From Roseococcus sp. (GTDB lineage Bacteria > Pseudomonadota > Alphaproteobacteria > Acetobacterales > Acetobacteraceae), in the NCBI GenBank assembly GCA_026414745.1, contig JAOAIK010000024.1:1-64000 (forward strand): DNA of 64,000 nucleotides, written 5' to 3'. This document shows positions 45,152 through 53,217 of the stretch, one piece after another. Each line of letters begins with the position of its first letter. The first letter of the stretch is position 1. Below the pieces are notes generated by a model that was given only the letters and a program-made list of their open reading frames with translations, searched no databases and was not told the origin of the DNA. A program made the translations under genes and the position numbers.

Positions 45152-46727
45152 AGTCGGCGCAGCGCTCGCCGATCATGATGCACGCCGCATTGGTGTTGCC
45201 GCTGACCACCGCGGGCATGATGGAGGCGTCGGCGATGCGCAGCCCCGCCACCCCGCGCACGCGCAGCTCCACATCCACCACGCTGCGCTCGTCCGCGCCC
45301 ATGCGGCAGGTGCTGGTGGGGTGGTAGATCGTGCCGCCCTTCTCGCGCGCGAAGCCGAGCAGCGCCTCGTCCGTGTCGGGCAGCTGCGGGCCGGGCGCGT
45401 GCTCGCTCTCCACGAAGCGCGAGAGGGCGCGCGTGCGCGCCAGCCGCCGCCCGAGCTTCACGCCCTCGGTGATGCAGCGCCGGTCCGTCTCGGTGGCGAG
45501 GTAGTTGGCGAACATCTTCGGCTTGGCCAGCGGATCGGGCGAGGCGAGGGTGAGCCTGCCCCGGCTCTCGGGCCTGAGCTGGCAGACGCTGATGGTGAAG
45601 CCCGGCCAGGGGTGCAGCCCCTCCTTCACGCTGTCCGCGCTCCAGGGAATGAAGTGGAACTGCACGTCCGGGGTCGCGCTCTGCGGCAGCACGCGGGCGA
45701 ACAGACCGGAGGTGGCGGCGGCGAAGGTCAGCGGGCCGCGCCGCGCCAGCGCGTAGGCGAGCCCCGCCCGCGCCATGCCGAGCCAGGAGCCCAGCACCTC
45801 GTTCACCGAGACGCGCGCGCTCGCGCGGTACATCAGCCGCGCCTGGTAGTGGTCCTGCAGGTTGCGGCCGACCTCGGGCATGTCGCGCAGCACGGGGATG
45901 CCCATCTCCTGCAGGTGATCGGCGGGGCCGAGGCCCGAGAGCATCATCACCTGCGGCGAGTTGATGGCCCCGCCCGAGAGCACCACCTCGCGCGCCGCGC
46001 GCAGCACGCGCGTCTGCCCGCCCTGGCGGTATTCCGCGCCGACCGCGCGGCCCTGCTCGATCAGGATGCGCGTCACCTGCGCCTCGGTGATCAGGCGCAC
46101 GCGCCCGGCCTTGACCGCGGGCTTGAGGTAGGCGGTGGCGGCCGAGCAGCGGAAGCCGTCGCGCACCGTCACCTGGTACCAGCCCGCCCCCTCCTGGGTG
46201 GCGCCGTTGAAGTCGTCGTTGCGCGGGAAGCCGAGCTCCAGCGCCGCCTCGATGAAGGCCTGCGAGAGCACGCCCTTGTCGCGCAGATCGGTGGTGGAGA
46301 GCGGGCCATCGGCCCCGTGCAGGTCCGAGGCGCCGCGCTCCTGCCGCTGCGCGCGCTTGAAATAGGGCAGGCAGTCCTCGAAGCCCCAGCCCAGGCAGCC
46401 CATCTGCCGCCACATGTCGTAGTCCTCGGCCTGGCCGCGGATGTAGATCAGCCCGTTGATGGCCGAGGAGCCGCCCAGCACCCGTCCGCGCGGCCAGGGA
46501 ATGCGCCGGCCGCCCAGATGCGGCTCGGCCTCCGTCTCGTAGTTCCAGGAGATGGTCGGGTGATACATGGTCTTGGCGTAGCCGATGGGCACATGCAGCC
46601 AGAGGTTGGAATCCGTGCTGCCGGCCTCGATCACGGTCACGCGCAGGCCCGGAACCTCCGCGAGCCGCCCGGCCACCGCGCTGCCCGCCGAGCCCGAGCC
46701 GATCACCAGCACATCGGTCTCATCCAT
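45132..46727 (-). CDS. GMC-family FAD oxidoreductase (choline/alcohol dehydrogenase-like)
   Basis: A 531-residue flavoprotein. FAD-binding motif VIGSGSAGSAVAGRLAE at the N terminus, GMC signature GGSSAINGLIYIRGQ (about residues 80-95), and the catalytic His region HPTSTCRMG with a second His/Asn in VSGNTNAA. It resembles BetA-type choline dehydrogenases but sits apart from betB or betI, so the alcohol substrate is unknown. Confidence 0.88.
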   Translation of the reverse strand: MDETDVLVIGSGSAGSAVAGRLAEVPGLRVTVIEAGSTDSNLWLHVPIGYAKTMYHPTISWNYETEAEPHLGGRRIPWPRGRVLGGSSAINGLIYIRGQAEDYDMWRQMGCLGWGFEDCLPYFKRAQRQERGASDLHGADGPLSTTDLRDKGVLSQAFIEAALELGFPRNDDFNGATQEGAGWYQVTVRDGFRCSAATAYLKPAVKAGRVRLITEAQVTRILIEQGRAVGAEYRQGGQTRVLRAAREVVLSGGAINSPQVMMLSGLGPADHLQEMGIPVLRDMPEVGRNLQDHYQARLMYRASARVSVNEVLGSWLGMARAGLAYALARRGPLTFAAATSGLFARVLPQSATPDVQFHFIPWSADSVKEGLHPWPGFTISVCQLRPESRGRLTLASPDPLAKPKMFANYLATETDRRCITEGVKLGRRLARTRALSRFVESEHAPGPQLPDTDEALLGFAREKGGTIYHPTSTCRMGADERSVVDVELRVRGVAGLRIADASIMPAVVSGNTNAACIMIGERCADFIRRAA

Positions 46728-46833
46728 CGCCGTTTCCCCCTTGCCTCGGGGCGATGGTCGCGGCGCGGGGCGGCGCGGTCAACGGCTTGACGGCGCGCCG
46801 CGCCGGGCCTGTCCTCCCGCCGGGAGGACTGCC

Positions 46834-48240
46834 ATGGCCCCGCTCGATGCGCTGCGCGAGACGCTCGGCCCCGCCGCCGTTCTGCGGGAGCCGGCCGACA
46901 TCGCCCCCTATGCGCTGGACTGGCGCGGCGTCTATCGCGGCGCGCCGCTCGCCGTGCTGCGCCCGGGCACGACGGCGGAGGTCAGCGCGGCGCTGCGCCT
47001 CTGCGCCGAGCTGCATCTGGCCGTGGTGCCCGCGGGCGGGCGCACCTCGCTCTGCGGCGCGGCGGTGCCGCTCGCCGAGGGCCCGCCTTCGGTGGTGCTG
47101 AGCCTCGAGCGGCTCGACCGGCTGCGCGAGGTGGACGCGCTCGACAACTCGCTGGTCGCGGAGGCGGGCTGCACGGTGCAGGCGGTGCAGCAGGCGGCCG
47201 AGGCGGCGGGCCGCCTCTTCCCGCTGCATTTCGGCGCGCAGGGGAGTGCGATGATCGGCGGCGCGCTCTCCACCAATGCCGGCGGCATCCGCACGCTGCG
47301 CTACGGCAATGCGCGCGATCTCGTGCTCGGGCTCGAGGTGGTGCTGCCCGACGGGCGGGTGCTCGACGACCTTCGCCGCGTGCGCAAGGACAACTCCGGC
47401 TATGCGCTGCGCCACCTGTTCATCGGCGCGGAGGGCACGCTGGGCGTGATCACCGCGGCCTCGCTCAAGCTCTTCCCGCGCCTCGTGGCGCGCGAGACGG
47501 CGCTCGCGGCCGTGTCCTCGCCGCGCGCGGCGCTCGCGCTGCTGGCGCGCTGCCAGGAATGCGGGGCCGAGCTGGTGGCCTTCGAGCTGATCCACCGGCG
47601 CTGCATCGAGATCGCGCTGAGGCACGGGGCGGGGCTGCGGCCGCCCATGCCGCTCGCGGCGGAGTGGTACTGCCTCGTGGAAGGCGCGAGCCCGCACGCC
47701 GCCATCCCCGTGCGCGCGGCGCTGGAGGGCGCGCTGATGGCGGGCATCGAGGCCGGCGAGGCGGAGGAGGTGGTGCTCTGCGAGAGCGAGGCGCAGCGGC
47801 GCAACCTCTGGGCCATCCGCGAGGATTTCCCCGAATGCGCGCGCCGCGAGGCGCCGGGCCTGCCGACCGACACCGCGGTGCCCGTCTCGCGCATCCCGGA
47901 TTTCCTCGAGCGCGTGGCGGCGCTCATCGCGCGCGCCTATCCCGAGGGGCGGATGCTGGCGCTCGGCCACATGGGCGATGGCAACATCCATCTCTCGCTG
48001 CAGGCCCCGCCCGGGATGAGCCATGCCGCCTGGGCGGCGCGCGCGCCGCGCTTCGAGGAGGAGGTGGGCGAGATCGCCGTCGCGCTCGGCGGCAGCTTCT
48101 CGGCCGAGCACGGCATCGGCCAGTCCAAGCGTGCGGCCATGGCGGCGCTGAAGCCGCCTCTGGCGCTGGAGGTGATGCGCGGCATCAAGGCGTTGCTGGA
48201 CCCCGCGGGGCGGATGAATCCCGGCAAGGTGCTGCCGTAA
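46834..48240 (+). CDS. FAD-linked 2-hydroxyacid oxidase/dehydrogenase, second paralogue
   Basis: A 468-residue PCMH-type flavoprotein with ALSTNAGGIRTLRYGNARDL, FIGAEGTLGVIT, GHMGDGNIHLS and SAEHGIGQSKR. It closely resembles the enzyme at 14115-15548, including the shared RKDNSGYALRHLF stretch, so the two arose by duplication or share a recent ancestor. It likely oxidises a D-2-hydroxyacid. A GGGAGG site precedes the ATG. Confidence 0.88.
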   Translation: MAPLDALRETLGPAAVLREPADIAPYALDWRGVYRGAPLAVLRPGTTAEVSAALRLCAELHLAVVPAGGRTSLCGAAVPLAEGPPSVVLSLERLDRLREVDALDNSLVAEAGCTVQAVQQAAEAAGRLFPLHFGAQGSAMIGGALSTNAGGIRTLRYGNARDLVLGLEVVLPDGRVLDDLRRVRKDNSGYALRHLFIGAEGTLGVITAASLKLFPRLVARETALAAVSSPRAALALLARCQECGAELVAFELIHRRCIEIALRHGAGLRPPMPLAAEWYCLVEGASPHAAIPVRAALEGALMAGIEAGEAEEVVLCESEAQRRNLWAIREDFPECARREAPGLPTDTAVPVSRIPDFLERVAALIARAYPEGRMLALGHMGDGNIHLSLQAPPGMSHAAWAARAPRFEEEVGEIAVALGGSFSAEHGIGQSKRAAMAALKPPLALEVMRGIKALLDPAGRMNPGKVLP

Positions 48241-48339
48241 CGATCTGTCCGGGCGCGGTTTTGCGGATGACGCGCGGCGCGCGGCGGCGCTACGAATAGG
48301 CCGTGGCGCGGGCCGGGGCGCGGGTCGAGGAAGCAAGCC

Positions 48340-49188
48340 ATGTGGCGTGTCGCGCTGCTGCTGATGGCCGTCATCGCGCTCAACGCCTGCGCGCCCGCCG
48401 CGCCGCCACCGGCCATCGCCGGCCCTCCCGCCGCAGAGGCGGCGCCCGACCCCGCCCTCGCAGCGGAGCTCGAGCGGCTGCGCGCGCGCTTCGCGGCCGA
48501 AACCGGCGCGGCGCGCCAGCCCGACCCCGCCGGGCGCGAGCAGCGCATCGCGCGGGCGCGCGCGGCGCTGGAAGCCTCCTTCTACCGCCCCGCGGGCCCG
48601 GAACTCGTGGTCGCGGTGGACCGGCACCCGGAGGTGCAGGTCCTCTCCGTCCTGCTCGCCCGGCCGGAGGGAGGCTGGGAGGTGGTGGGCGAGAGCCTCG
48701 TCTCCACCGGCGCGAGCGGACGGCGGGGCCATTTCCTGACCCCCACCGGCGTGTTCCTGCACACGGACGCGATCCTCGATTACCGCGCGCTCGGCAAGCG
48801 CAACGCCCTGGGCGTGCGCGGCCTCGGCGCGCGCGGGATGCGGGTGTGGGATTTCGGCTGGCTCACGGCCGAGAAGGGCTGGCGCGAGGATGGCGAGACG
48901 GGGGAGATCCGCTTCCTGCTGCACGCCACCGATCCCGATCTGCTGGAGCCTAGGCTGGGCCGCCCCGCCTCGCAGGGCTGCGTGCGCATCCCCTCGGGGG
49001 TGAACCGGTTCCTCGATCTGGAAGGGGTGCTCGACGTCGACCATGAGCGCGCCGCGCGCGCGGGCGACGCGCGCTTCGCCGCGCTGCTGCACCCCGCGCG
49101 CACGCCGAGCCCGCTGGCGGGGCGCGCGCTGATCGTGGTGGATTCGCGCGAGGCGCCGCCCGGCGAGGCCCGCGACGCGATGCGATGA
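48340..49188 (+). CDS. L,D-transpeptidase (YkuD) lipoprotein
   Basis: A 282-residue envelope enzyme. The N terminus has a lipoprotein signal ending in a lipobox LNAC (Cys17). The YkuD domain (about residues 95-235) has the conserved His in LLHATDPD and the active Cys in SQGCVRIPSGVN. Such enzymes form 3-3 peptidoglycan cross-links or attach proteins to the wall; some have lost cross-linking activity. Confidence 0.87.
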   Translation: MWRVALLLMAVIALNACAPAAPPPAIAGPPAAEAAPDPALAAELERLRARFAAETGAARQPDPAGREQRIARARAALEASFYRPAGPELVVAVDRHPEVQVLSVLLARPEGGWEVVGESLVSTGASGRRGHFLTPTGVFLHTDAILDYRALGKRNALGVRGLGARGMRVWDFGWLTAEKGWREDGETGEIRFLLHATDPDLLEPRLGRPASQGCVRIPSGVNRFLDLEGVLDVDHERAARAGDARFAALLHPARTPSPLAGRALIVVDSREAPPGEARDAMR

Positions 49189-49235
49189 CCCCCCCGGTGG
49201 ACGGGCGGCGCGCGCCCCGCCTAAAACCGCGCCGA

Positions 49236-49309
49236 CGGGGCGTGGCGCAGCCTGGTAGCGCGCCTGTTTTGGGTACAGGAGGTCGTGGGTTCGAATCCCG
49301 CCGCCCCGA
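49236..49309 (+). tRNA. tRNA-Pro (anticodon UGG)
   Basis: A 74-base cloverleaf without encoded CCA. The acceptor stem CGGGGCG/CGCCCCG has a discriminator A. The anticodon arm is CCTGT-TTTGGGT-ACAGG with anticodon TGG at 49270-49272, and the T arm contains GGTTCGAATCC. All arms pair. Confidence 0.95.
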
Positions 49310-49321
49310 TGGTCGCGCCGG

Positions 49322-50206
49322 TTACCTCTCGGGCTCCGGCTTGCCCGCCGCATAGGCCTCCCAGGCGGCGAGGCGCCCGGGCTTGCCGCGCCAGTCGCCC
49401 CCCTCGATGCGCGGGAAGCGCGCGGCCTCGTCCATCACATAGACATAGGCGCGCAACACCCCGCGCGGCGTCGAGACCGGCAGCACGCTGCGGCGATAGT
49501 GCCCGCCGGGCGCGCCGCCGGGCTCGCTCCCCTCCAGCGCGTCCATGCCGGCCAGCCGGTCGAGAGGCAGTTCCACCACCTCGCCCGCCACCTCGCCCTC
49601 GCCGAGCCGCACCGCCGGGTAGGGGCCGAGATCGTGCAGCACGGCACGGATGCGGCCGGGCAGGCGCGGCAGCCCCGCGAGGTGATGCGCGTTCGCCTCG
49701 CCCTCCATCAGCGTGCCGTAGACGAAGAGGTGCGCGATGGTGAGCGGCGCCGGGCGATTCTCGGCGGCGGCCTCCATCATCGCGTGCGCGATGCCGTGCG
49801 CGGCCTGGCCGCGCCGCACCACCGAGAGGTAGTGCGGGTGCGGCGGATGGAAGCGCTCCGGCGCGGCGCGGTAGGTCATGGCCGCGCGCACCGTGCCGTC
49901 GGGCAGCACGACATGGCAGGGCGTGCGCCGGTACGCGCGCGGCGCGCCCTCCTTCGCGTCGAGGGCGGCCAGCGCCGCCTCGTTCGCCTCGAACAGCACG
50001 CCCTCCACCGCCTGGCCGGGCGTGTGGCGCAGGTTCAGCGCCCCGCCCTGGCGCGAGGCGGCGAAACGGTCGAAGACGAGCGCCTCGTCGAGCAGCAGCG
50101 CGGTGGAGAGGGGCACGAGCCGCGCCTCCGCGAACCCCCTGCGCGCGCAGAAGGCGCCCCAGTCCTCGGCGTCGAGATTGGAGCCGTAGCCGAAATAGAG
50201 CGTCAT
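49322..50206 (-). CDS. Two-domain gamma-glutamylcyclotransferase-family protein
   Basis: A 294-residue protein that looks like two GGCT-like beta barrels joined in tandem. Domain 1 (about residues 1-160) starts with LYFGYGSNLD; domain 2 (about 168-290) starts with LFVYGTLMEG and has DALEG and HYRRS. The family releases 5-oxoproline from gamma-glutamyl peptides or amines. The ATG overlaps the ppk2 stop (ATGA). It is last in a nine-gene minus-strand run. Confidence 0.82.
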   Translation of the reverse strand: MTLYFGYGSNLDAEDWGAFCARRGFAEARLVPLSTALLLDEALVFDRFAASRQGGALNLRHTPGQAVEGVLFEANEAALAALDAKEGAPRAYRRTPCHVVLPDGTVRAAMTYRAAPERFHPPHPHYLSVVRRGQAAHGIAHAMMEAAAENRPAPLTIAHLFVYGTLMEGEANAHHLAGLPRLPGRIRAVLHDLGPYPAVRLGEGEVAGEVVELPLDRLAGMDALEGSEPGGAPGGHYRRSVLPVSTPRGVLRAYVYVMDEAARFPRIEGGDWRGKPGRLAAWEAYAAGKPEPER

Positions 50207-51069
50207 GCCAGCGCCGCCCGCGCCTGCGCCAGCGCCGCGCGCTCCGCCTCGCCGAGCGGCGGGTAGTGCAGGTCGAGCCGCTCCAGCGCCTGCACGATGG
50301 CGCCCACGACGATGAGGCGCGTCAGCCATTTGCGGTCCGCCGGCACCACCCACCAGGGCGCGTGCGGGGCGGCGGTGGCGCGGATCGCCTGTTCGTAGGC
50401 GTGCATGTAGCCCGTCCAGTGGCGGCGCTCGGCCACGTCGCCCGGCGAGAATTTCCAGTTCTTCTCCGGCTGGTCCAGCCGCTCGAGGAAGCGGCGGCGC
50501 TGCTCCTCGGGCGAGACGTGCAGGAAGAACTTGAGCACCACCACGCCCTGACGCGCGAGGTAGCGCTCGAAGGCCGCGATGTCCTCGAGCCGTTCCTTCC
50601 AGATGCGCTTCGTCACCATCCGCTCGGGCAGGCGCTGGGCGGCGAGGATGCGCGGGTGCACGCGCACCACCAGCACCTCCTCGTACCAGGAGCGATTGTG
50701 GATGCCGATCTCGCCGCGCCGGGGCAGATGCGCGATGTGGCGGCGCAGGAAATCCTGGTCGAGCTCCTGCGCCGAGGGGGCCTTGAAGCTCGCCACGAAG
50801 CAGCCCTGCGGGTTCACGCCGGAGAACACGTGCTTGATCGTGCCGTCCTTCCCGGCGGCGTCCATCGCCTGGAACAGGCAGAGCACCGCCCAGCGGTCCT
50901 GCGCGTAGAGCTTGTCCTGCAGCTCCGCGAGGCGCTCCACGCCCTGGCGCAGCAGGGCTTCTGCCGCCTTCTTGTCGAGGCGCAGGCCCCGCGGGCCGGC
51001 GGGGTCGTGGTCCTTCAGGCGGAAGCCCCTGCCGCTGTCCACGCGGAAGGGCGCGAGGTCTGGCTCCAT
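50203..51069 (-). CDS. ppk2: Polyphosphate kinase 2 family protein
   Basis: A 288-residue polyphosphate:nucleotide phosphotransferase. The P-loop AMDAAGKDGTIKHV (Walker A GKDG) is present, with PQGCFVASFK, the NRSWYEEVLVVRVHP stretch (core SWYEEVLV) and the lid region WKFSPGDVAERRHW. The enzyme uses polyphosphate to phosphorylate nucleotides. The ATG at 51069 has an AGACGAGG site; an ATG at 51081 overlaps the MFS stop (ATGA) and is an equal candidate. Confidence 0.9.
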   Translation of the reverse strand: MEPDLAPFRVDSGRGFRLKDHDPAGPRGLRLDKKAAEALLRQGVERLAELQDKLYAQDRWAVLCLFQAMDAAGKDGTIKHVFSGVNPQGCFVASFKAPSAQELDQDFLRRHIAHLPRRGEIGIHNRSWYEEVLVVRVHPRILAAQRLPERMVTKRIWKERLEDIAAFERYLARQGVVVLKFFLHVSPEEQRRRFLERLDQPEKNWKFSPGDVAERRHWTGYMHAYEQAIRATAAPHAPWWVVPADRKWLTRLIVVGAIVQALERLDLHYPPLGEAERAALAQARAALA

Positions 51070-51077
51070 GCCTCGTC

Positions 51078-52316
51078 TCATCCGCGCGATGCTGGCAGCG
51101 CCGCGCCCGCGCGCCAAGCCCAGAGCAGGCTCAAGGCCTGGAGCAGCACGGTCAGCCCCATCGCCCAGGCGTAGCCCGCCGCGTCCCAGCCGCCCGACGC
51201 CGTGCGCGGCCAGAGGTCGAGGATGGCGCCGATGGCGTATTGCAGCACGAAGACGAGCACGAGCATCGCGCCGTTGATCGCGGTGGCGACGCGCCCCGCG
51301 AGCTCGGGGCCGAAGCGCTGGCCCACCGCCGCATAGCCCGCCGGCCCCGAGGAGCCGCAGACGGCGAAGAGGAACCAGGCGAGGCAGAGCGAGGCGAGCG
51401 CCCCTGGCGGGTGCAGGATGAACAGGAGCTGCAGCGCGAACTGCGTGCCCATGCCGAGCAGCGGCACCAGCATGGGCGAGGCGCCGCGCGCCTGGAAGAA
51501 GCTCGCCGCCTGGCCGGTGCCGATGGAGCCGAGCGCCATGCCCCCCGCGTAGCAGAACAGCACCAGCGCGCGCGCCGCCTCGCCGAGCCCGGCCACGTCG
51601 CGCAGCCAGGGGCCCGCCCAGAGGCCCTGATAGACGAAGTTCATGCCCGAGAGCACCATGATGGCCGGCACGAAGCGCAGGAAATAGGGGTGGCGGAAGA
51701 TCGGCCCGAAGGCCGCGATCTCGGCCGCGAGGCCGCGCCGCGGCGGCGGCCTCCAGCCCGGCGGCGCATCCGCGAGCGAGAACCAGATCCAGGCCGCCAC
51801 CGCGCAGGCCAGCAGCGCCAGCAGGGCGAAGCCGCCGCGCCAGCCGAGCAGGGGCAGCAGGGATTGCAGGGGCAGCGTCGCCATCATCCCGCCCAGCGCG
51901 CCGACGAAGACGCCGCTGCCCGTCAGCGCCGCCACCCGGGCCTTTGGGAACCATTGCGCGTTGGCCTTGAGCATCGCCATCAGCCCGGCCGAGATGCCCA
52001 CACCGGTGACGAAGCGCCCGAGGCCGAGCATCAGTGCGCCTTCGGCCAGTGCGCAGAGCGCGAAGCCCGCCGCCGCCGTCAGCGCCAGCACCGTCTGCAC
52101 CCGCCGCGCGCCGTAGCGGTCGAGCGCGACCCCGACGGGAAGCTGCGCCGCCGCGTAGGCGGCGAAGAACACCGCCGCGAGCAGCCCGAGATCGGAGGCG
52201 GAGAGCGCGAACTCCACCGCCAGCAGCGGGCCGATGAGGGCGAGCACCGCGCGGCTCGCCTGGTTGAGGAAGTTCACCGCCGCGAGCGGCAGGGTGATGC
52301 GCGCGAAATCCCTCAT
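51078..52316 (-). CDS. MFS transporter
   Basis: A 412-residue protein with twelve predicted helices. The loop VALDRYGARRVQTVLAL is the MFS motif A region (D-R-x-G-x-R). It resembles the sugar-phosphate or nitrate/anion groups of MFS, but the substrate is not clear. The start overlaps the upstream endonuclease stop (ATGA) and the stop overlaps or abuts ppk2. Confidence 0.84.
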   Translation of the reverse strand: MRDFARITLPLAAVNFLNQASRAVLALIGPLLAVEFALSASDLGLLAAVFFAAYAAAQLPVGVALDRYGARRVQTVLALTAAAGFALCALAEGALMLGLGRFVTGVGISAGLMAMLKANAQWFPKARVAALTGSGVFVGALGGMMATLPLQSLLPLLGWRGGFALLALLACAVAAWIWFSLADAPPGWRPPPRRGLAAEIAAFGPIFRHPYFLRFVPAIMVLSGMNFVYQGLWAGPWLRDVAGLGEAARALVLFCYAGGMALGSIGTGQAASFFQARGASPMLVPLLGMGTQFALQLLFILHPPGALASLCLAWFLFAVCGSSGPAGYAAVGQRFGPELAGRVATAINGAMLVLVFVLQYAIGAILDLWPRTASGGWDAAGYAWAMGLTVLLQALSLLWAWRAGAALPASRG

Positions 52317-53185
52317 GGCAGGCGCAGCCGCACGCTGATCGGGCAGTGGTCCGAGAGGCGGTCGCGGAAGGCGGGGTCGCGCTCGGCATAGACCATCACG
52401 CGCAGGCTCGAGCGCTGGAACCAGTCGCGCGCGGCGCCGCCGAGGAGGATGTGGTCGATGAAGGGCCGCCCGCCCCGCGCATCGGCCCAGCAGGGGTTGG
52501 AGGCGCCCTCGGTGGCGCGGGTCAGCGGCGCGGCGGCGGCGAGCAGCGCGCCCATCTCGTCGCGCGGGTGGTCCATGCGGCGGTTGAAGTCGCCCATGAT
52601 GGCGAAGGCCACGCCCTCGCGCCGGCGTTCCGCGATCCAGCGCGCCAGCACCTCGGACTGGCGCAGCAGGCTCTCGCATTCGCGGCCGCGGCTGGCCAGC
52701 ATCGGGCCCTCGCGGCAGCCGGCGTTGAGGTGGATGGAGAGCAGGCGCAGCCGCCGGCCATGCGCCTCGACGGTGACGTCGGCGCCGCGGCGCTGGGAGA
52801 AGCGCGCCTCGGGCGCGAGGTCGAGGGCGGCGAGATCCTCGTGCTGCGTCACCGCGAAGCCGCGGCGGACGGCGAAGCCGGTGCGCTGGATGTCGTTCTC
52901 GCGGGTGAAGAAGAACTGGTGCGCGCGCGGGTCGAAGACGCGGGCCGCGGCCTCGGCGCCGTCCACCTCCTGCAGCGCCACGATGTCGGCCTCGAGGCGG
53001 CGCGCATAGTCGGCCAGCCGTGCGAAATCCCCCGGCTGGCGCGGCGCGAGGCCGCGCGGCAGCAGCTCATCCGTGGCGGGGCGGAGCGTGAGCCAGGCGA
53101 TGTTCCAGGTGGCGAGCTTGAGCTCGGTGGCGGCGAGGGGGAGGGGGAGAAGCAGCGCGAGGAGAAGAAAGAGGAGGGCGGGCAT
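52313..53185 (-). CDS. Secreted endonuclease/exonuclease/phosphatase family protein
   Basis: A 290-residue protein with a signal peptide (PALLFLLLALLLPLPLAA). The EEP catalytic set is complete: TWNIAWL, LQEVDG (metal Glu), SIHLNAGC, GDFNRRMDHPRD, DHILLGG and SDHCPISV (general base His). It should act outside the cytoplasm on a phosphodiester or phosphomonoester substrate, perhaps DNA scavenging. It is co-directional with, and 32 bases downstream of, the nuclease-helicase gene. Confidence 0.86.
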   Translation of the reverse strand: MPALLFLLLALLLPLPLAATELKLATWNIAWLTLRPATDELLPRGLAPRQPGDFARLADYARRLEADIVALQEVDGAEAAARVFDPRAHQFFFTRENDIQRTGFAVRRGFAVTQHEDLAALDLAPEARFSQRRGADVTVEAHGRRLRLLSIHLNAGCREGPMLASRGRECESLLRQSEVLARWIAERRREGVAFAIMGDFNRRMDHPRDEMGALLAAAAPLTRATEGASNPCWADARGGRPFIDHILLGGAARDWFQRSSLRVMVYAERDPAFRDRLSDHCPISVRLRLP

Positions 53186-53217
53186 GGGCGCAGCATGCCC
53201 CGAAAAGCGGGGGCGCG

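Noticed and set aside
45132-46727. Naming the GMC enzyme betA
   Set aside because: The family fits, but betB, betI and a choline transporter are absent nearby, and GMC enzymes have many alcohol substrates.
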